Origin: Eubacterium sp. AB3007 | GTDB taxonomy: Bacteria; Bacillota; Clostridia; Peptostreptococcales; Anaerovoracaceae | DNA length: 64,000 nucleotides | Assembly: GCF_000688015.1 (NCBI RefSeq) | Contig: NZ_JIAD01000001.1 | Coordinates: 930,001-994,000, forward strand | Reading direction: 5' to 3' | Part shown: positions 1-8,357 of the stretch, in pieces | Layout: each line of letters starts with the position of its first letter | Numbering within the stretch: position 1 is the stretch's first letter | The notes under the pieces: generated by a model | Database searches by the model: none | Told to the model about the DNA's origin: nothing | What the model saw: only the letters and a program-made list of their open reading frames with translations | Program-made: the position numbers and the translations under genes

Positions 1-42
1 GGTTACTTGTCTGCCCATGCTTCGTAACTCTCTCCTATTACC

Positions 43-83
43 AAAAAAAGCCAGACAGATCGTTTCCTATGTATTTGTCTGGC
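43..83 (-). terminator. probable intrinsic terminator after ftsL
   Basis: Eight-base arms (50-57 and 76-83) pair perfectly across an 18-base loop, and on the minus strand they are followed by seven T. The large loop makes it weaker than a textbook terminator. It lies about 45 bases after the ftsL-like stop, so the mraZ-rsmH-ftsL transcript may end or be attenuated here. Confidence 0.6.
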
Positions 84-126
84 ATTCCGTATTCAATTGT
101 AAAACAAATTGTGATTTTTTCAAGGG

Positions 127-453
127 TTAATTGTAAGCTTCTTCCCGAATGGCTGCCGCAAAGTTCTTTTTCGGCTTGTCGCTGTCCTTCAGCGGCTGGC
201 AGTTGGCAGCCGTAGGGTATTCCATCCCAAGACGATCCTTGGCGATCTGCTCGATGGTACCGGCGCTGTTGGCCGAACTGATCTTCACGCCCAGCGTATC
301 GATGTCACTGGCCAGTTGCTCATTCAACTCGTTGAGATTGTTGTTCTCACAGCGAATCTCCGCTGCCCATGCCCGCATGACCACCATGCCGACACAGATA
401 AATCCGATCAACAAAATAGAAATGACCAGTCTTCTCTTATCCCTTGCACTCAT
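127..453 (-). CDS. ftsL: FtsL-like cell-division membrane protein
   Basis: The 108-residue protein has a short basic N-terminus, one membrane helix (about residues 9-30) and an extracytoplasmic segment with heptad-like leucines (about 40-62). It ends in the motif typical of FtsL/DivIC proteins, a run like IAKDRLGMEYP near residues 70-80. FtsL forms a coiled-coil complex with DivIC/FtsB and DivIB in the divisome. Position supports the call more than sequence, because FtsL is poorly conserved: it follows rsmH by nine bases on the same strand, the standard mraZ-rsmH-ftsL order. The usual next gene, a division transpeptidase, would lie beyond the window edge, and a hairpin intervenes. Confidence 0.78.
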   Translation of the reverse strand: MSARDKRRLVISILLIGFICVGMVVMRAWAAEIRCENNNLNELNEQLASDIDTLGVKISSANSAGTIEQIAKDRLGMEYPTAANCQPLKDSDKPKKNFAAAIREEAYN

Positions 454-462
454 GATTAACCC

Positions 463-1398
463 CTATATCTTCTCGCATACCCTGAGTTTGGCACTCCTCG
501 CTCGCGGATTCTGTTCCTCCTCCTCTGCGCCTGGAATGATCGGCTTGCCGGTCACCTTTCTGACATCTGCAACCTTGCCACAAACACACACCGGAAACTC
601 CGGCGGGCAGGTGCAGGGGTGGACTCTCTTCTGGAATTTCTCCTTCACGATCCTGTCTTCCAGAGAGTGGAAGGTAATGATACAGAACCGTCCCCCATGA
701 TCGAGGACATCGAAATAGTCATCGATCGCATTCTCGAGCTGTCCCAATTCGTCATTGACCTCGATTCGAAGCGCCTGAAACGTCCGCTTCGCCGGATGAG
801 GCCCGTTTCTTCTCGCCTTCGCAGGTATGGCAGCCTTGATGATCTCCACCAGTTCGCCCGTACTCGCGATCGGCTTGTCTCTTCTTGCTTTGTCGATGAA
901 CTGCGCGATCCGCGCCGCCCATCGCTCTTCCCCGTATTTGCGTATGATCTCTGCGATCTCTCTCTGATCGTAGGTATTGACGATATCATACGCGGTGAGC
1001 GTATCCTCCTGGTTCATCCTCATATCCAGCGGCGCGTCCTGCATGTAGGAAAATCCTCTCTCCGCATTGTCCAACTGAAAAGAAGAAACCCCAATATCCA
1101 GAAGGGCTCCATCGATTCTCTCGATTCCCAATTCCGCAAGTACTGCCTTGATGTCGGCGTAACATGCTTGAACAAAGTATTTCCTGCAGGACATCCCTGC
1201 AAGTCTCTCCCTTGCCGCTTTCAGCGCATCCTGGTCTCTGTCGATGCCGATGAGCGTCCCTTCCCCCGAAAGGCGTTCACAGATGTGTACGGAATGGCCC
1301 GCTCCCCCGATCGTGCCATCCACATACACCCCATCCGGCCTGATATTGAGATTCTCTATGCACTGATCCAGCAATACCGGCACATGCTTGAAATCCAT
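463..1398 (-). CDS. rsmH: 16S rRNA (cytosine-1402-N4) methyltransferase RsmH (MraW)
   Basis: The 311-residue protein is full length for the family. It shows the AdoMet-binding glycine loop GTIGGAGHS near residues 29-37, the GIDRDQDA acidic loop, the LLDIGVSSFQLD signature and the FHSLEDRIVK motif near the C-terminus. The enzyme methylates N4 of C1402 in the decoding centre of 16S rRNA. It starts at an ATG nine bases after the mraZ stop and nine bases precede ftsL, so the three genes are one transcription unit. Only a weak AAG-type ribosome site precedes the start, which suggests partial translational coupling to mraZ. Confidence 0.97.
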   Translation of the reverse strand: MDFKHVPVLLDQCIENLNIRPDGVYVDGTIGGAGHSVHICERLSGEGTLIGIDRDQDALKAARERLAGMSCRKYFVQACYADIKAVLAELGIERIDGALLDIGVSSFQLDNAERGFSYMQDAPLDMRMNQEDTLTAYDIVNTYDQREIAEIIRKYGEERWAARIAQFIDKARRDKPIASTGELVEIIKAAIPAKARRNGPHPAKRTFQALRIEVNDELGQLENAIDDYFDVLDHGGRFCIITFHSLEDRIVKEKFQKRVHPCTCPPEFPVCVCGKVADVRKVTGKPIIPGAEEEEQNPRARSAKLRVCEKI

Positions 1399-1407
1399 CT
1401 TACTGTC

Positions 1408-1839
1408 TTAGAAGTTATACTTGGCAAGTGCTTCCGAATAACCTCCGGTTCCCCTTCTGGTGCTGTCATCCGGGGAGTCCCAGACCTCCTTGGCCCAGAT
1501 CTCCACCTTGTTCATAGCACCCATGGTGATCAGATCCTTCTGTATGTGCGCGTAATCGATCAGTACCTGCGGTACGATGATCCTCCCCTGTTTATCAAAC
1601 TCGCACTCTGCCGCGTTGCTCATCAGGTCTCTGATGGCATCACGGACATCCGGATCCGACTCCGGCAGTTCAGCCATTCTCGTAACCAGACGTTCCCATT
1701 CGTCCATGGAGTAAATGTAGAGGCACGTATCCATCCCCTTAGTAAGGACGCATTTGCCTGCTAACTGGTCTCTGTGCTTTTGCGGCACGATCAACCTTTT
1801 CTTAGCATCTATGGAGTTGTGATACGTGCCCATGAACAT
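1408..1839 (-). CDS. mraZ: MraZ transcriptional regulator
   Basis: The 143-residue protein has the two SpoVT/AbrB-like half-domains of MraZ, each with the DxxxR core (DAKKRLIVP near residue 11 and DKQGRIIVP near residue 87). MraZ forms ring-shaped oligomers that bind TGG-type repeats at the head of the division and cell-wall cluster, usually repressing its own promoter. The ATG at 1839 lies nine bases after a GGGAG ribosome site; a second ATG two codons later is too far away. It is the first gene of the mraZ-rsmH-ftsL operon. Confidence 0.96.
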   Translation of the reverse strand: MFMGTYHNSIDAKKRLIVPQKHRDQLAGKCVLTKGMDTCLYIYSMDEWERLVTRMAELPESDPDVRDAIRDLMSNAAECEFDKQGRIIVPQVLIDYAHIQKDLITMGAMNKVEIWAKEVWDSPDDSTRRGTGGYSEALAKYNF

Positions 1840-1879
1840 TTGGCTGAACTCCCTTATACCCCTTTATTGATACATCTTC

Positions 1880-1908
1880 ATAATACACCACACTCCCCCA
1901 CTTATCAA
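1880..1908 (-). promoter_or_regulatory. mraZ promoter with TGG repeats in the spacer
   Basis: On the minus strand a -35 TTGATA (1903-1908) and -10 TATTAT (1880-1885) are separated by exactly 17 bases. The spacer carries TGGGG and TGGTG pentamers five bases apart, and a TGAAG follows after another five bases, the spacing of MraZ boxes. A further AAGTGGGG lies upstream near 1930-1945. Autoregulation by MraZ is inferred. Confidence 0.75.
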
Positions 1909-1976
1909 TTCTTTTTTCCATTTTTTTGGGTATTATCCCCACTTTATTTCACAAAACAACACTTTCCTTCCCCACG

Positions 1977-2016
1977 AAAAAACCCCAAAACACTATATAT
2001 TGTGCTTCGGGGTTTT
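1977..2016 (-). terminator. intrinsic terminator after the GIY-YIG gene
   Basis: The arms AAAACCCC and GGGGTTTT close a hairpin with an imperfect inner stem. On the minus strand it is followed by six T. Its A/T flanks on both sides would let it work in both directions. It ends the copA / GIY-YIG transcript just before the mraZ promoter region. Confidence 0.7.
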
Positions 2017-2034
2017 CTATTCTACTATTCACGA

Positions 2035-2316
2035 CTACTGGTTCTCTTTTTGGTCCCCACCGGCTGCCACCTGATGCTCCACCAGCGCCACCTTCTGTTC
2101 CCGAGTAAGCTTCTTGATGGCACATTCCCTCTGCATGGCATCCTGACGAGTGTCGAAGGTTTCGTAATACACCAGTTCTACTGGCCGCCTCGCCCTGGTA
2201 TACTTGGCACCCTGGCCGCTGTTGTGGACATCGACCCGCCGTGTGAGATCTGTAGTCCAACCGGTGTAAAACGTACCATCTGCACACCTGAGTATATAGG
2301 TGTAGTTCTTACTCAA
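2035..2316 (-). CDS. GIY-YIG nuclease-superfamily protein (UPF0213 type)
   Basis: The small protein begins [17 protein letters not shown], which holds the GIY-YIG core in the YIL...YTG form. The conserved Arg follows in the next segment, and the domain ends in the basic KLTREQK stretch typical of the short UPF0213/YhbQ family. These are stand-alone GIY-YIG domains whose cellular role is unclear; DNA repair has been proposed. The open frame runs back into copA to an ATG at 2394, but those upstream residues are low-complexity antisense-like sequence. The TTG at 2316 begins the conserved domain, gives a family-typical 93 residues and overlaps the copA stop by eight bases, so coupled translation is likely. 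Confidence 0.85.
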   Translation of the reverse strand: MSKNYTYILRCADGTFYTGWTTDLTRRVDVHNSGQGAKYTRARRPVELVYYETFDTRQDAMQRECAIKKLTREQKVALVEHQVAAGGDQKENQ

Positions 2317-4837
2317 CCGAGAGCACCTTGTAATCCTTGTCCTCCACGGCCTTGGTGAGCACTTCGTCCCCCACCTCTGCGGACAGAGTAACAACAGCCT
2401 TGTTGGCTTCGTGGCTTACCTCTGCGCTCTCCACACCCGCAACAGCTTCCAGCGCCTTTTTGACAGTCGCCTCACAGTGTGTGCACATCATACCCTCGAT
2501 GTTCATTGTTTTTTCCATTTCCATTTCCTCCTCAGGTTTATATGTTTGTTTAATCTTTCTGTCTCTGCCCGTATCATACAAGCGGAACAGGTTCAGTCTC
2601 AATGCATTCATGCAGACACAGAAACTCGACAGACTCATCGCCGCCGCTCCCAGCATAGGGTTCATGGTCCAGCCAGTCAGGTGTACCCATGCGCCTGCCG
2701 CAACAGGGATCAGGATCACGTTGTAGAAAAACGCCCAAAACAAGTTCTCGTGGATGTTCCGCACCGCCCCCCGACTAAGCCGGATCGCCGCCGCCACATC
2801 TGTCAGCCGATTGTGGATCAGCACCACATCGGCCGCGTCAACCGCCACATCCGCACCGGCTCCGATGGCAATCCCAACATCCGCTCTGGTCAGGGCCGGC
2901 GCATCATTGATTCCGTCGCCAACCATGGCCACACGCCCGCCCCTTCTGAGCCTGCGGATCTCCCGATCCTTCCCATCCGGACGGACTCCGGCGATAACCT
3001 GATCCACACCAGCCTGTCGACCGATGGCTTCTGCGGTCCTCTTCTCATCACCGGTAAGCATGACCACGTGAAGACCCTGATTCTGCATCTGCCTTATGGC
3101 TTCTGGGCTGTCCTCACGGATAGTGTCTGCCACCGCGATCATTCCCAGATATCTGGATTCCTCACCAAAGAAGAGACAGGTCTTGCCTTCTTCGGATAGC
3201 ACGGATGCTCTGACCTCCGCTTCCCTGGGAATCACTGCGAATCCACCGAGGAAAGATGCGTTCCCGCCTGCCAGTGTCCTGCCTTCCCGCTTCCCGGTGA
3301 GTCCATTTCCGGCCACCGCCTGAAACTTCTCGATTTCCCCTGAGACCAGGGCCCTGTTTTCTGCCTCTCGGACCACCGCCCTGGCCAAAGGGTGTTCGCT
3401 GCGCTGTTCCAACGCCAAAGCCGATTTCAGCAGACGCTCTTCGCTTACACCTTCCGCCGGGACCACATCAGTCACCTCCGGCGTACCACTGGTAATGGTT
3501 CCTGTCTTGTCCAGTACCACCGTATTCACCCGGCCGGCCATCTCCAGGGATTCTGCTGTTTTAAAAAGGATACCGTTTCTGGCACCGATACCACTCCCCA
3601 CCATGATCGCCACAGGCGTGGCCAGCCCCAGCGCACAGGGGCAACTGATCACCAGCACAGAGATCCCTCGGGCCAATGCATACCCTGGTGTCTGTCCAAC
3701 AAGGAGCCAGATCACTGTTACCAAAACGGCCAGGAGAAGCACCGCCGGCACGAACACGCCGGAGACCTTGTCCGCGATCCTGGCAATGGGAGCCTTGGTG
3801 GCGGCCGCATCGCTGACCATATGGATGATCTGCGAGAGGGTGGTATCTTCTCCCACCCGTGTCGCGGTCGCTCGAATATACCCGGACTGGTTCATGGTCG
3901 CCGCCGAAACGGCATCGCCCACGTGCTTATCCACCGGAATGCTCTCTCCGGTGAGCATGGACTCGTCCAGGGCCGTCTCCCCTTCTGTGATTACACCATC
4001 CACCGGAACGCTTTCTCCGGGCCTTACGACGAACACATCTCCAGGATGCACTTCCTCGATAGGCACTTCCTTCTCCTCCCCATCCCTCCACAGGACAGCC
4101 GTCTGAGGCGCGAGCTTCATCAGTCCGCGCAGGGCATCGGTGGTCCTGCCCTTGGACATCGCCTCCAGCATCTTGCCGATAGTGATGAGCGTCACGATCA
4201 TAGCCGCAGACTCAAAGTACAGGTTATGCAGGCCCGCGATCGCCGCCTCTGCGTTTCCCGTCGCCTGCTGCCCTGTCATCTGGAAGAGCACCACAAGACT
4301 CCACAGAAACGACACTGCAGAGCCCATGGCCACCAGGGTATCCATGTTCGGCGCCAGATGGAACATGCTCCGAAAACCACTGGTGAAAAATTTCTTGTTG
4401 ATATACATGACGATGGCGGACAGGAGCATCTGCACCAGTCCCAACCCCACCGGGTTATCATGGAAGAATTCCGGAAGAGGTAGTCCCAGCATGCTGTGCC
4501 CCATAGAAAAGTACATCAGCACCAGCAGGAATCCCAGGGAGATCAGCAAACGCCTCTTCAAGACCGGAGTCTCGTGGTCCCTAAGCGCTTCTTCCTCCTC
4601 CGCGAAGAAGGCTTTGTGCACGGAAGAAGTCCCTTCCGTCCCTCTCTCGTTCGCACCGTAGCCCGCTGCTTCCACCGCCTTGATCACTTCCTGGGGCGAA
4701 GCGCTTCCCTCCACCCCCATGGAATTGGTCAGCAGGCTCACCGCGCAGGAAGTCACGCCGGGCACCCCGCTCACTGCTTTCTCTACCCGGGCCTGACACG
4801 CTGCGCAACTCATTCCGGTTACTGTGTATTGCTTCAT
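2309..4837 (-). CDS. copA: Cu+-exporting P1B-type ATPase with N- and C-terminal metal-binding domains
   Basis: The 842-residue ATPase has, in order, an HMA domain with GMSCAAC at residues 8-14, paired membrane helices from about 93, the actuator motif TGES near 297, the transport motif CPC near 400, the phosphorylation motif DKTGT near 445, an HP nucleotide-binding motif, and [10 protein letters not shown]. The FFYN and MSLSS motifs in the last two helices are those of Cu+ rather than Zn2+ pumps. Residues 774-842 form a second HMA domain (GMMCTHC) resembling a complete CopZ chaperone, and an ideal ribosome site precedes its first methionine. The pump exports cytosolic copper across the membrane. 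No CsoR or CopY gene lies beside it. Confidence 0.96.
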   Translation of the reverse strand: MKQYTVTGMSCAACQARVEKAVSGVPGVTSCAVSLLTNSMGVEGSASPQEVIKAVEAAGYGANERGTEGTSSVHKAFFAEEEEALRDHETPVLKRRLLISLGFLLVLMYFSMGHSMLGLPLPEFFHDNPVGLGLVQMLLSAIVMYINKKFFTSGFRSMFHLAPNMDTLVAMGSAVSFLWSLVVLFQMTGQQATGNAEAAIAGLHNLYFESAAMIVTLITIGKMLEAMSKGRTTDALRGLMKLAPQTAVLWRDGEEKEVPIEEVHPGDVFVVRPGESVPVDGVITEGETALDESMLTGESIPVDKHVGDAVSAATMNQSGYIRATATRVGEDTTLSQIIHMVSDAAATKAPIARIADKVSGVFVPAVLLLAVLVTVIWLLVGQTPGYALARGISVLVISCPCALGLATPVAIMVGSGIGARNGILFKTAESLEMAGRVNTVVLDKTGTITSGTPEVTDVVPAEGVSEERLLKSALALEQRSEHPLARAVVREAENRALVSGEIEKFQAVAGNGLTGKREGRTLAGGNASFLGGFAVIPREAEVRASVLSEEGKTCLFFGEESRYLGMIAVADTIREDSPEAIRQMQNQGLHVVMLTGDEKRTAEAIGRQAGVDQVIAGVRPDGKDREIRRLRRGGRVAMVGDGINDAPALTRADVGIAIGAGADVAVDAADVVLIHNRLTDVAAAIRLSRGAVRNIHENLFWAFFYNVILIPVAAGAWVHLTGWTMNPMLGAAAMSLSSFCVCMNALRLNLFRLYDTGRDRKIKQTYKPEEEMEMEKTMNIEGMMCTHCEATVKKALEAVAGVESAEVSHEANKAVVTLSAEVGDEVLTKAVEDKDYKVLSVE
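2516..2533 (-). promoter_or_regulatory. copZ: internal ribosome binding site and start for a CopZ-like product
   Basis: Within copA, on the minus strand, an AGGAGG (2532-2527) is followed eight bases later by an in-frame ATG (2518-2516). Translation from there gives a 69-residue protein (2309-2518) that is almost exactly one HMA domain with a GMMCTHC copper site, the size of stand-alone CopZ. The Glu-Glu-Glu-Met codons that create the site lie in the linker between the last membrane helix and the domain, where sequence is free to vary. Production of free CopZ is inferred. Confidence 0.6.
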
Positions 4838-4885
4838 CGATGTATCCTTACACCACCTTTCAGTAAGCTTTCTCTAACTCACCTT

Positions 4886-4914
4886 ATTTTATACCCTCAG
4901 GTGGTCTCGGTCAA
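4886..4914 (-). promoter_or_regulatory. copA promoter
   Basis: The minus strand carries TTGACC (4909-4914), a 17-base spacer and TAAAAT (4886-4891). The spacer holds an imperfect dyad, ACC...GGT, in the position where CsoR-type copper repressors bind. The -35 overlaps the stop codon of the upstream thioesterase gene. Copper control is only a suggestion. Confidence 0.6.
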
Positions 4915-5669
4915 TCATCTATTTCTTTCACGCCGATCAGGCACTCCACATTGGTCCCCTCCGAAACAGCCGTTTTGAAAGCCCAGACTTCTTCCGCCCG
5001 AGGATCCCCTGCCATTTTCTGTTCTGCCTCCGCCATGGTGATCTGGATGTTTCCTCCCAGTGGCGCCTCGTGTATGAATCGAACGTTAAGAGAGGTGACC
5101 TGCTTTCTCATGACTTCCGGGATCCGATCCCACAGAAGGTTAAAATAGTTGGTGTTGTTCATGTGCCGGTTCATATCACATTCTGAGTAACGGACCTGGT
5201 GTTTATCCACCGGATGGAAGGCCATGTCCTTTGGAAAACGGATTCGCTTCAGGAGAGGCAGCGTCAGCGCCTCGTCCCGTTCGTACCCGGAGATGTCGAT
5301 CTCGGTGGTCTTACTGAGTTTTCCAGTAAACCTGTCCGGCACGGCCCACTCACTGTGCGCCCGTACCACCAACTCCTCTCCCCGCCAGATCTGATAAGAC
5401 CTGGGGAAGGTGGCTGCCTTCCCGGGGCAGGTCCATGTGCGCACCTGCACTTTATCAAACTGGTGGAGCTGGTCAAATATCTCCACAGATAGTTTGGTGA
5501 TGACAAAGGCCTTCCCCATGTTGAAAAATTCCACATAGGACGGCCGCCTGTCTCTCATCTGGCGGTTCGCGGTCTCCTGCAGAAGCCGCACCAGCTCTGT
5601 GGGACGCACGTTGTTATTCTCGTCAGTGTCATGGCAGCCGATCTCAAAATCGGCGCAGTAATAACTCAT
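4911..5669 (-). CDS. acyl-ACP thioesterase (FatA/FatB family)
   Basis: The 252-residue protein has the double hot-dog layout of bacterial acyl-ACP thioesterases. The first domain ends with SEWAVPDRFTGKL-type sequence and the second holds the signature YSECDMNRHMNNTNYF near residues 160-176, containing the conserved Asn/His region. The enzyme would release free fatty acids from acyl carrier protein in the cytoplasm. The ATG follows a GGAGGTAGCCT ribosome site. No fatty-acid synthesis gene is adjacent, and a hairpin separates it from the upstream gene, so it is probably a separate unit. Confidence 0.88.
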   Translation of the reverse strand: MSYYCADFEIGCHDTDENNNVRPTELVRLLQETANRQMRDRRPSYVEFFNMGKAFVITKLSVEIFDQLHQFDKVQVRTWTCPGKAATFPRSYQIWRGEELVVRAHSEWAVPDRFTGKLSKTTEIDISGYERDEALTLPLLKRIRFPKDMAFHPVDKHQVRYSECDMNRHMNNTNYFNLLWDRIPEVMRKQVTSLNVRFIHEAPLGGNIQITMAEAEQKMAGDPRAEEVWAFKTAVSEGTNVECLIGVKEIDD

Positions 5670-5685
5670 AGGCTACCTCCCTTTT

Positions 5686-5726
5686 TACAAAAGAACTCTG
5701 TGAGGCCAACCCTCTCAGAGTTCTTT
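5686..5726 (-). terminator. probable terminator downstream of the 161-residue gene
   Basis: A ten-base perfect stem (5691-5700 with 5716-5725) continues as an inner GAGG/CCTC stem. On the minus strand it is followed by a short T-rich stretch. It would end the permease transcript before the thioesterase gene. Confidence 0.55.
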
Positions 5727-5752
5727 CCTACGGACAGGAAACTGTCCCTTTA

Positions 5753-6238
5753 CTATTCAATAACCGTCGGATCCACGCCCTCGTCCGGGATCATTTCCTC
5801 TGCTGTATCCTCCAGCTTGTCAAGCAGCTGATCTAACAGGTCGTTTACGTCTTTCAGCATATCGTATTTGGCGTAATCCTCGTCCAGGAAGAGACTCTCG
5901 ATCTCCCGTCTTGCCTGGTAGACCTTCTTGCTGATGTCCAGATAGATGGGGAAGTTGTTACTCTCAAAAGCCTCCTGGTAGGACCTCAGATCCTCCATGA
6001 TCATCTCTACCAACGCATCACCATCCACTGGTTCCCCGATATAATACGGTACGGGAGAAACTCTTTCCAGGTAGTTGTTCTCTTCTTCCTTCATATTGTA
6101 GACATACTGGACCTCAAAATCCTTTCCCAGCACAAACGTCACGATATTGACATACGCATGGAACGTCTTGATCCGGGTTGCCCCCTTCTGTCTGAGAATA
6201 TTGTTGACGATGTCGACATCTACACGATCGGTAAACAT
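5753..6238 (-). CDS. uncharacterised 161-residue acidic protein
   Basis: I do not recognise this family. The protein is soluble, acidic and probably mixed alpha/beta. Its first half (residues 1-60) is strand-rich and its second half is long helices rich in Asp, Glu and Leu, ending in a probable helical segment (about 120-150). There is no signal peptide or Cys motif. The ATG sits behind AGGAGGTTACT. It starts 13 bases after the stop of the ion permease and so is almost certainly co-transcribed with it, which suggests an accessory or regulatory partner of the transporter. Confidence 0.8.
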   Translation of the reverse strand: MFTDRVDVDIVNNILRQKGATRIKTFHAYVNIVTFVLGKDFEVQYVYNMKEEENNYLERVSPVPYYIGEPVDGDALVEMIMEDLRSYQEAFESNNFPIYLDISKKVYQARREIESLFLDEDYAKYDMLKDVNDLLDQLLDKLEDTAEEMIPDEGVDPTVIE

Positions 6239-6251
6239 AGTAACCTCCTAA

Positions 6252-7526
6252 TTAAGCAAACAGGCCAAATTTCACAAGTAGGAACACATTAGCGATGGCC
6301 ACTGTGACGATCATTACCGGCATACCCACCTTGGCATACTGGTTGAAGGTGATAGGATAGCCGTTCTTTCCTGCGATCGAGCACAGCACCACGTTGGCCG
6401 ATGCGCCCAGCATAGTTCCGTTCCCGCCCAGGCAGGCGCCCAGAGAGATGGCCCACCAGAGAGGTGTCACATCCATACCCTCCGCTGCCATCGCCTGAAT
6501 CAGCGGAATCAGGGTGGCTACGAACGGGATGTTATCCAGGATCGAAGAGAAGAAGGCGGAAGCCCACAGCAGGATCACCATGGTGAGCAAGACTCTTCCT
6601 CCTGAAATGTTCATGATCACATCCGCACAGGACTTGATCACACCGGTCTCTACCATACCACCGACAACGATGAACAGTCCGATGAAGAACAGGATGGTGG
6701 TCCATTCCACGTCTCTGACCACTTCCTCGATATCCTGCCGTCCGATGATCATCATGATGACACCAGCGGTAAGGGCGACGGTGGCACTGTCGATCCCCAG
6801 TTTGCCGTGGACCATGAACGCGACCACTACCACACCGATCATGAACACGCTGGTCAGCATCAGGTTCTTGTCTGCGATGGCCTTGTTCTCATCCAGACTC
6901 ATTACCTGGTCGATGGCCTCATCACTGGCCCCAAGCCGCTTCTTGAATACGGTCTTGAACCCGAAGATCACAACGACAAGTCCGATCAGGCAGGTGATCC
7001 CAGTGTTTTCGATAAACTGCAGAAACGTGAAGTGCGCCGCACTTCCGATCATGATGTTCGGTGGGTCACCGATCATGGTCATGGTACCACCGATGTTGGA
7101 CGACACGATCTGTGCCAACAGGATCGGTGTCGGATTGATCTTCAGCATCTTGGCCATGGTGATGGTCATGGGCCCCATGAGCAGCACCGTGGTCACATTG
7201 TCCAGGAAAGCGGAACAGATCGCTGTAATTACCATAAACGCCACCGTGATCTTCCAGGGATCTCCGTGGGACAACTTGGCTGCCTTGATGGAAATGTACT
7301 CAAACAATCCAGAGTGGCGTACCACCGCCACGAACAACATCATCCCCAGAAGTACGCCGAGCGTATTGAAATCGACATGCTTGACAGCCGTCTCCATGCT
7401 CAGGACCCCTGTTAGAAGGAGAAGCACAACGCCAGCCAAGGCGGCACTCGTACGGTGTACCTTCTCCGTGACGATCGCCACGATGGTGATTGCGAAAATG
7501 ATGATAGAAATAGCCTGCGGACTCAC
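6252..7526 (-). CDS. SLC13/ArsB-superfamily ion permease
   Basis: The 424-residue membrane protein has about eleven or twelve predicted helices. The two internal repeats carry the ion-transporter-superfamily hallmarks: MIGDPPNIMIG near residues 155-165 and a matching LGGNGTMLGASANV near 363-376. This pattern fits the NhaD / arsenite permease-like (P protein) branch, whose members exchange Na+ for H+ or move oxyanions and dicarboxylates; the substrate cannot be read from sequence. The start is GTG, chosen because it lies seven or eight bases after AGGGAGG. A perfect palindrome lies in the leader, and the next gene is 13 bases downstream. Confidence 0.9.
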   Translation of the reverse strand: MSPQAISIIIFAITIVAIVTEKVHRTSAALAGVVLLLLTGVLSMETAVKHVDFNTLGVLLGMMLFVAVVRHSGLFEYISIKAAKLSHGDPWKITVAFMVITAICSAFLDNVTTVLLMGPMTITMAKMLKINPTPILLAQIVSSNIGGTMTMIGDPPNIMIGSAAHFTFLQFIENTGITCLIGLVVVIFGFKTVFKKRLGASDEAIDQVMSLDENKAIADKNLMLTSVFMIGVVVVAFMVHGKLGIDSATVALTAGVIMMIIGRQDIEEVVRDVEWTTILFFIGLFIVVGGMVETGVIKSCADVIMNISGGRVLLTMVILLWASAFFSSILDNIPFVATLIPLIQAMAAEGMDVTPLWWAISLGACLGGNGTMLGASANVVLCSIAGKNGYPITFNQYAKVGMPVMIVTVAIANVFLLVKFGLFA

Positions 7527-7542
7527 CTTATTACCTCCCTAA

Positions 7543-7554
7543 TTAACATGTTAA
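7543..7554. promoter_or_regulatory. 12-bp perfect palindrome in the permease leader (possible operator)
   Basis: TTAACATGTTAA lies just upstream of the GTG start of the permease and downstream of its promoter. Perfect palindromes of this length are common operators. The GntR gene transcribed nearby is the obvious candidate binder, but nothing in the sequence proves this. Confidence 0.45.
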
Positions 7555-7586
7555 ATCTTTCACTATTCCAAACCCAACAGTTGCTG

Positions 7587-7615
7587 ATTATAACACTTCC
7601 AAAGGAAGAGTTCAA
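7587..7615 (-). promoter_or_regulatory. permease promoter
   Basis: The minus strand reads TTGAAC (7610-7615), a 17-base spacer and TATAAT (7587-7592). It lies in the gap between the gntR stop and the permease start, so permease and partner have their own promoter. Confidence 0.75.
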
Positions 7616-7690
7616 GGCGATTTTTGAGAAATATTCCCACCAATTATACCTTCTTATTATTGATTCAATTCTGTTAATTCAAACGCTTTG

Positions 7691-8341
7691 TTATACACCG
7701 GCATCGATCCTGGCGTATTCCGGCGACCAGTGGACATTCCGCAGATAGTCCCGCAGAGCCACACCGTCCTTCTCTTTGAAATACTGGAGGATCACCCGGT
7801 GTTCCTCGTTGGTCTGGTAAAGGGCACGTTTGATTCTCCCTTCCTCATCCTCCACGTAGGTCTTCTTGATGAGTTTGCTTTTCAGACGTTCCAACTCGTC
7901 GATCAGGATCTGGTTGCCGGACTTCTGGATGTAAACGTCGTGGAACGCCACCTGCTGCACATGGTACATCTCATAGTTTCCGGCACGAATAGCCACGTCC
8001 ATGCTATCCACATAGAACCCCATGTTGGCCAGATCCTTCTCCCCAAGCTGGAAAACGGCAAGTTCTGCAGCATACCCATCCAGCACGCCGAGAACTCCGT
8101 AGAGCTCCGCCACCTCTTCCTCGGACAAAGCCCTCACCACAAAGCCCTTGCGAGCGCGGTTCTTCAGAACGCCCTCACTGGCCAGTTGGATCAGGGCCTC
8201 GCGGACCGGCGTGCGACTGATATTCAGTTCTTCGCAGATCACGTTCTCGTTGATTTTCTGCTCCGGCTTGAGTGTGCCGTCCATGATCTGTCTGGCGATG
8301 TAATCGTAGACATGATCTTTCAGGGACTTGTATTTCTCCAT
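7691..8341 (-). CDS. GntR-family regulator, FCD (FadR) subfamily
   Basis: The 216-residue protein has an N-terminal winged helix with the family signature ISRTPVREALIQLASEG (residues 41-57). An all-helical FCD ligand domain follows (about 75-205), with Asp/His residues such as the FHDVY stretch that usually bind a metal and a small organic acid. Its gene precedes the permease and follows deoC (16 bases) on the same strand. Control of pepD-deoC or of the permease is plausible; the palindrome at 7543-7554 is a candidate site. Confidence 0.93.
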   Translation of the reverse strand: MEKYKSLKDHVYDYIARQIMDGTLKPEQKINENVICEELNISRTPVREALIQLASEGVLKNRARKGFVVRALSEEEVAELYGVLGVLDGYAAELAVFQLGEKDLANMGFYVDSMDVAIRAGNYEMYHVQQVAFHDVYIQKSGNQILIDELERLKSKLIKKTYVEDEEGRIKRALYQTNEEHRVILQYFKEKDGVALRDYLRNVHWSPEYARIDAGV

Positions 8342-8357
8342 GCCTGCGTCCTCCCGT

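Noticed and set aside
2317..2394. Upstream start (ATG at 2394) for the GIY-YIG gene
   Set aside because: The extra 26 residues lie in copA coding sequence in another frame and look non-protein-like; the TTG at 2316 begins the conserved domain.
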